Below are positions 6,165 to 9,263 of a stretch of 9,263 bases of DNA, in pieces; position 1 is the stretch's first letter; the number at the start of each line of letters is the position of its first letter. The stretch comes from JBAXRT01 sp037131065 (GTDB lineage Bacteria > Bacteroidota > Bacteroidia > Bacteroidales > FEN-979). Location of the stretch: positions 1-9,263 of the forward strand of contig JBAXRT010000118.1 of NCBI GenBank assembly GCA_037131065.1, read 5' to 3'. The notes under the pieces were generated by a model. It did not search any database, had not been told where the DNA came from, and saw only the letters and a list, made by a program, of their open reading frames with translations. The translations under genes and the position numbers were made by a program.

Positions 6165-9100
6165 TGCAGGGCAAAATTATCATAAAAACCATTTCGAAAA
6201 TAGTTCTCTATTTTCTGGTCATCCTTCTCTCCCTGGTGATCAGTCTTTACCTGGTTTTCCGCAGCACACCGGTACAGACCACCCTGCTCCGTCTGACAGC
6301 AGATTATTTTTCCGAAAAGCTGAATGTTACGCTGACTATCCGGGGTTTTGACCTCTCCGTCAGGAGGGGACTCGTGATCGAGGATATCGAAATAAAGGAT
6401 AATAATCAAACTGACCTTTTCGTCGCCCACGAATTCAGTCTGAAAATGATCACGGTGGATTTTTCAAAACACATCCTCCGGGTTGGAGACCTCTACATTG
6501 ATAAAGGGACCATCCAGCTGCTTACCCACAAGGGCGACTCTATCCTTAACCTGGCGCATATCCTGAACTATTTTGCCTCGACCGACACGACGAAAAAAAT
6601 AGATACCACACCAGGGCCAAAATGGAAAATCTCTGTTTCCCAAGTCCTCTTACGCGACACCAGATTCCATTTCCAGGATGAGAACTCACCTCCGGTTGAG
6701 GCGGGGATGGATTATGCCAACCTCGACATCTCCGGTATCAACCTCGATCTTACCGACATCAGGATCGATGGCGACACGATTCTTGCCAACATACGGAAAC
6801 TGTCGGCAAAAGACAGGTGCGGATTTAACTTACGCTCCCTTGCGGGTGAATTTATGGTAAGCCCAGCATTCCTTAAGGCAAAGAACCTTAAGATCCTTAC
6901 CGATCATTCCGACCTTGTACTGAACTTCGATTTCCTATATAGCAATTGGTCCGGTTATAACGAATTCCTGGATTCCGTCTTCATCCAGGCTAAGATCGAA
7001 CCATCATACCTGGATCTCCAGGACATCGGCTTCTTTGCACCGGAACTCCTTGTAATGAAAGACCAGATAAGAATTTCCGGAGATATCAAGGGAACCGTAA
7101 GCAATTTCAAGGCAAAGAACTTCCGTGCCGCATTCGGGAACAACACTTACTTCTACGGCAATGTGAGTGCTTTTGGTCTTCCGAATGTCACGGAAACATT
7201 CATTGATCTTAACATAAAGGCGATGAATACGAACAAGGCCGACATAGAAGCTTTCCTGCTCCCCTCTGAAACAAGGCAGATCTTGCTCCCCGGGATCCTT
7301 GCAAATATAGGTGTAGTGGGGATCAACGGTAATTTTACGGGTTTTTACAACGATTTTGTGGCCAATGCGAGGTTCAGGACTGACCTGGGGAAAGTTTCCA
7401 CTGATCTCACCCTGAAGAAGGTAAAGAACTCACCGCTGATCGCCTATCAGGGGCAACTTGATATCGGATCGTTTGACGTAGGGCGTCTCATCGGAGACCG
7501 CGACATGTTCGGGAGGGTGACCGCCCGCACCGACATCAACGGGAAGGGATTCAGCCTGGAGGATGCGGATCTTAAGATGAGCCTGCGGATTGATTCAGCA
7601 CGTCTCTATCAATATAATTATACAAACCTGGATATTGCCGGGTCACTGAATGAAAAGAAGTTCAACGGAACAATGAGGATCAGGGATCCCAATCTTGCTC
7701 TTGACTTTAACGGTCTTGTCGATCTGGGAGATACTGTTCCTACCTTTGACTTTTATGCGAATATCCTTAGATCAAGACTATTTAATCTTCACCTGCTCAC
7801 CAGGGATTCCATCATGGATCTCTCTACCCGGATCAAGGTCGATTTTTCCGGAAACAGCCTGGACAATATCGATGGGAAAATCAATCTTGAAAATACCCTT
7901 TACCGGGAGGGATCCAGAGGCCTTATTTTAAACCACCTTTCACTGATTACCAGTCTTGGAGAGGATTCCACGAAAAGCTATCAGCTCAGGTCGGATATTG
8001 TTGATGCTGATATAAGCGGGAATTTTCTCTTCCGGGAGCTTGTCCCCTCGCTTTATTCTTTTATTCTTGATTACCTGGCTTCATTCTCTCTTTCAGACTC
8101 CCTGGCAAGAGTTCCTACAACGCATAAACAGGATATGCATTACAGTATTTTGTTCAGGAATACTTCTGATTTCACCGATATGTTCTTTCCCGATCTGCGA
8201 ATTGCCAAGAATTCGCAGCTGAAGGGATATTTTAATGAAGAGGAGGGAACACTTACCATGAAAGGTCAGTCTGACTCGCTGACCCTTTTCGGGATGGAGT
8301 TCAGTAACTGGTTCCTCGATGCCAGGACAGTTCGTAACAACCTGAGTTTCCAGACCGGATCAGGAGAGCTTTTTCTGACAAAGAGCCAGAAAAATGATTC
8401 TCTTCTTCTGAAGGTCAATAATTTCCTTCTTTCATCGGTAATTCACCAGGATACCATAAATTATGCTTTCTCCTGGAATGACGGAGAGAAAGCCAGTGAG
8501 TTTGACGGATTTGCGAGCTTCCGCAACAGTCCGGCCATCGAGATCAGGATCAAAAACCTTCTTGTCAACCTTGATAAGAAGGAATGGTCGGTCAATCCGG
8601 AAAACCGGATCGTCATCGACAGCTCTTCTATCCGGCTTGAGCAGGTCCGTTTCTCTGCAAACAACCAATACCTGAGGATTAACGGCACAGTTTCCAATAA
8701 AAAATCCGACACGCTGGATATTTCATTCAACGAAATGGATATTTCAAACCTGGATAAGATACTAAGATCCGAGGCCCTGGATCTGGACGGGATTATGAGT
8801 GGGGATGTCAAACTGACTAACCTCTATGATGACATCACCCTTGTTTCGGACGTTACGATCCTTCGTTTTCAATTCAACAAGGAGTTGCTTGGGGATGCCA
8901 CCTTCCGGGTAAATTATGATGCATTTCAAAACCGGTTCGATGTACATTCAAAGATCCTCTATACCGGAAACATCGGTACAAACATTCCATTTTCCCTTGA
9001 GGGAAGTTATTTTCTCAATGAATCCAACCCCAGACTTGATTTCAAACTTGGGCTGAAGAATCTTAATCTTAAAATGTTCCGGCCGTTCGTATCGAGCTTT

Positions 9101-9263
9101 ATGTCGGGTCTGAATGGCCTTGTCTCAGGAGATATAACCATAAAAGGGAATCCGGAGAAACCGGTAATCAAAGGACAGCTATCGCTGATGCGTACTGAGT
9201 TTAAGATCAATTACCTGAATGTACCATACACCCTTGCCGATGTGGTGACCGTCGATTCGAATT
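6164..9263 (+). CDS. tamB: TamB-family translocation/assembly module protein (3' end beyond window)
   Basis: An open frame of 1033 codons with no stop before the window's end. TamB-like (AsmA-superfamily) proteins are anchored in the inner membrane and span the periplasm as a long beta-taco groove, serving outer-membrane protein assembly and phospholipid transport. The N-terminus has one membrane anchor (about residues 13-32, IVLYFLVILLSLVISLYLVF) after a basic segment. The rest is a long series of amphipathic beta-strands, repeatedly patterned like LDISGINLDLTDIRIDGDT. From about residue 980, GLVSGDITIKGNPEKPVIKG and then FKINYLNVPYTL resemble the start of the conserved TamB C-terminal domain, so probably several hundred residues are missing. 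The start is uncertain: the frame is open from 6110 with no ATG before the anchor. TTG at 6164 gives a sensible short cytoplasmic lead; ATT at 6176 is a weaker choice, and the first in-frame GTG would cut the anchor. Its placement divergent from tsaD is, from memory, a recurrent Bacteroidota arrangement. Confidence 0.85.
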   Translation, partial: MQGKIIIKTISKIVLYFLVILLSLVISLYLVFRSTPVQTTLLRLTADYFSEKLNVTLTIRGFDLSVRRGLVIEDIEIKDNNQTDLFVAHEFSLKMITVDFSKHILRVGDLYIDKGTIQLLTHKGDSILNLAHILNYFASTDTTKKIDTTPGPKWKISVSQVLLRDTRFHFQDENSPPVEAGMDYANLDISGINLDLTDIRIDGDTILANIRKLSAKDRCGFNLRSLAGEFMVSPAFLKAKNLKILTDHSDLVLNFDFLYSNWSGYNEFLDSVFIQAKIEPSYLDLQDIGFFAPELLVMKDQIRISGDIKGTVSNFKAKNFRAAFGNNTYFYGNVSAFGLPNVTETFIDLNIKAMNTNKADIEAFLLPSETRQILLPGILANIGVVGINGNFTGFYNDFVANARFRTDLGKVSTDLTLKKVKNSPLIAYQGQLDIGSFDVGRLIGDRDMFGRVTARTDINGKGFSLEDADLKMSLRIDSARLYQYNYTNLDIAGSLNEKKFNGTMRIRDPNLALDFNGLVDLGDTVPTFDFYANILRSRLFNLHLLTRDSIMDLSTRIKVDFSGNSLDNIDGKINLENTLYREGSRGLILNHLSLITSLGEDSTKSYQLRSDIVDADISGNFLFRELVPSLYSFILDYLASFSLSDSLARVPTTHKQDMHYSILFRNTSDFTDMFFPDLRIAKNSQLKGYFNEEEGTLTMKGQSDSLTLFGMEFSNWFLDARTVRNNLSFQTGSGELFLTKSQKNDSLLLKVNNFLLSSVIHQDTINYAFSWNDGEKASEFDGFASFRNSPAIEIRIKNLLVNLDKKEWSVNPENRIVIDSSSIRLEQVRFSANNQYLRINGTVSNKKSDTLDISFNEMDISNLDKILRSEALDLDGIMSGDVKLTNLYDDITLVSDVTILRFQFNKELLGDATFRVNYDAFQNRFDVHSKILYTGNIGTNIPFSLEGSYFLNESNPRLDFKLGLKNLNLKMFRPFVSSFMSGLNGLVSGDITIKGNPEKPVIKGQLSLMRTEFKINYLNVPYTLADVVTVDSN
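6172..6179 (-). promoter_or_regulatory. candidate -7 element for tsaD
   Basis: On the minus strand TAATTTTG matches the phylum -7 consensus TAnnTTTG and ends 7 nt before the tsaD ATG, so the mRNA would be nearly leaderless. No proper TTTG sits 19-21 nt upstream; only a TTTT (plus 197-200 of the 6000s, spacer 17) is near. The motif lies within the first codons of the divergent TamB-like gene. Confidence 0.35.

Noticed and set aside
6678..8675. Several 60-116-codon open frames on both strands in the right third of the window
   Set aside because: All lie inside one uninterrupted frame from 6164 to the window end that reads as a TamB-family protein; I checked the frame at several points and found no shift.
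1..9263. Mobile element, CRISPR array, phage or defence system
   Set aside because: No transposase, integrase, direct-repeat/spacer array or phage gene is visible; the tRNA end shows no duplicated attachment-like copy elsewhere in the window.

Overview
The window is chromosomal core-genome DNA from a member of the Bacteroidota, probably a Bacteroidales-like anaerobe. Three things point there. The tRNA promoter has the phylum's own architecture: TTTG, a 19-nt spacer, then TAnnTTTG. None of the five protein starts has a Shine-Dalgarno sequence. The protein set (a ParC with an HPHGDASIGEAL core, an A-type flavodiiron protein, and tsaD divergent from a TamB-family gene) fits the phylum. An O2/NO-reducing flavodiiron protein suggests an anaerobic or microaerophilic life.

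Layout, left to right. A tRNA-Arg (anticodon UCU) lies on the minus strand at 3-75, with its promoter at 88-118. Next is a 35-bp tract of degenerate 7-bp repeats, directly followed by parC (topoisomerase IV subunit A, 210-2945, plus). A second, longer tract (2959-3029) of related repeats in the opposite orientation ends two bases before the flavodiiron protein gene (3032-4246, plus). A lipoprotein of unknown function follows at 4278-5138 (plus). It converges, with only 6 bp between stop codons, on tsaD (5145-6164, minus). tsaD is divergent from a large TamB-family envelope gene that begins at about 6164 (plus) and runs off the right edge without a stop. No stretch over 300 bp lacks a gene.

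The genes do not form one pathway. parC serves chromosome segregation, the flavodiiron protein serves oxygen or nitric oxide detoxification, tsaD serves t6A modification of ANN-decoding tRNAs, and the TamB-like protein serves outer-membrane biogenesis or lipid transport. The tRNA-Arg(UCU) reads AGA/AGG and is itself a probable t6A substrate, but this is probably coincidental proximity.

I found no mobile element, CRISPR array or defence system. The observations most worth a second look are the oppositely oriented 7-bp repeat tracts bracketing parC, the tsaD/tamB divergent pair with apparently no intergenic DNA and a TTG start, a possible sliding-clamp-like peptide at the ParC C-terminus, and the uncharacterised lipoprotein.
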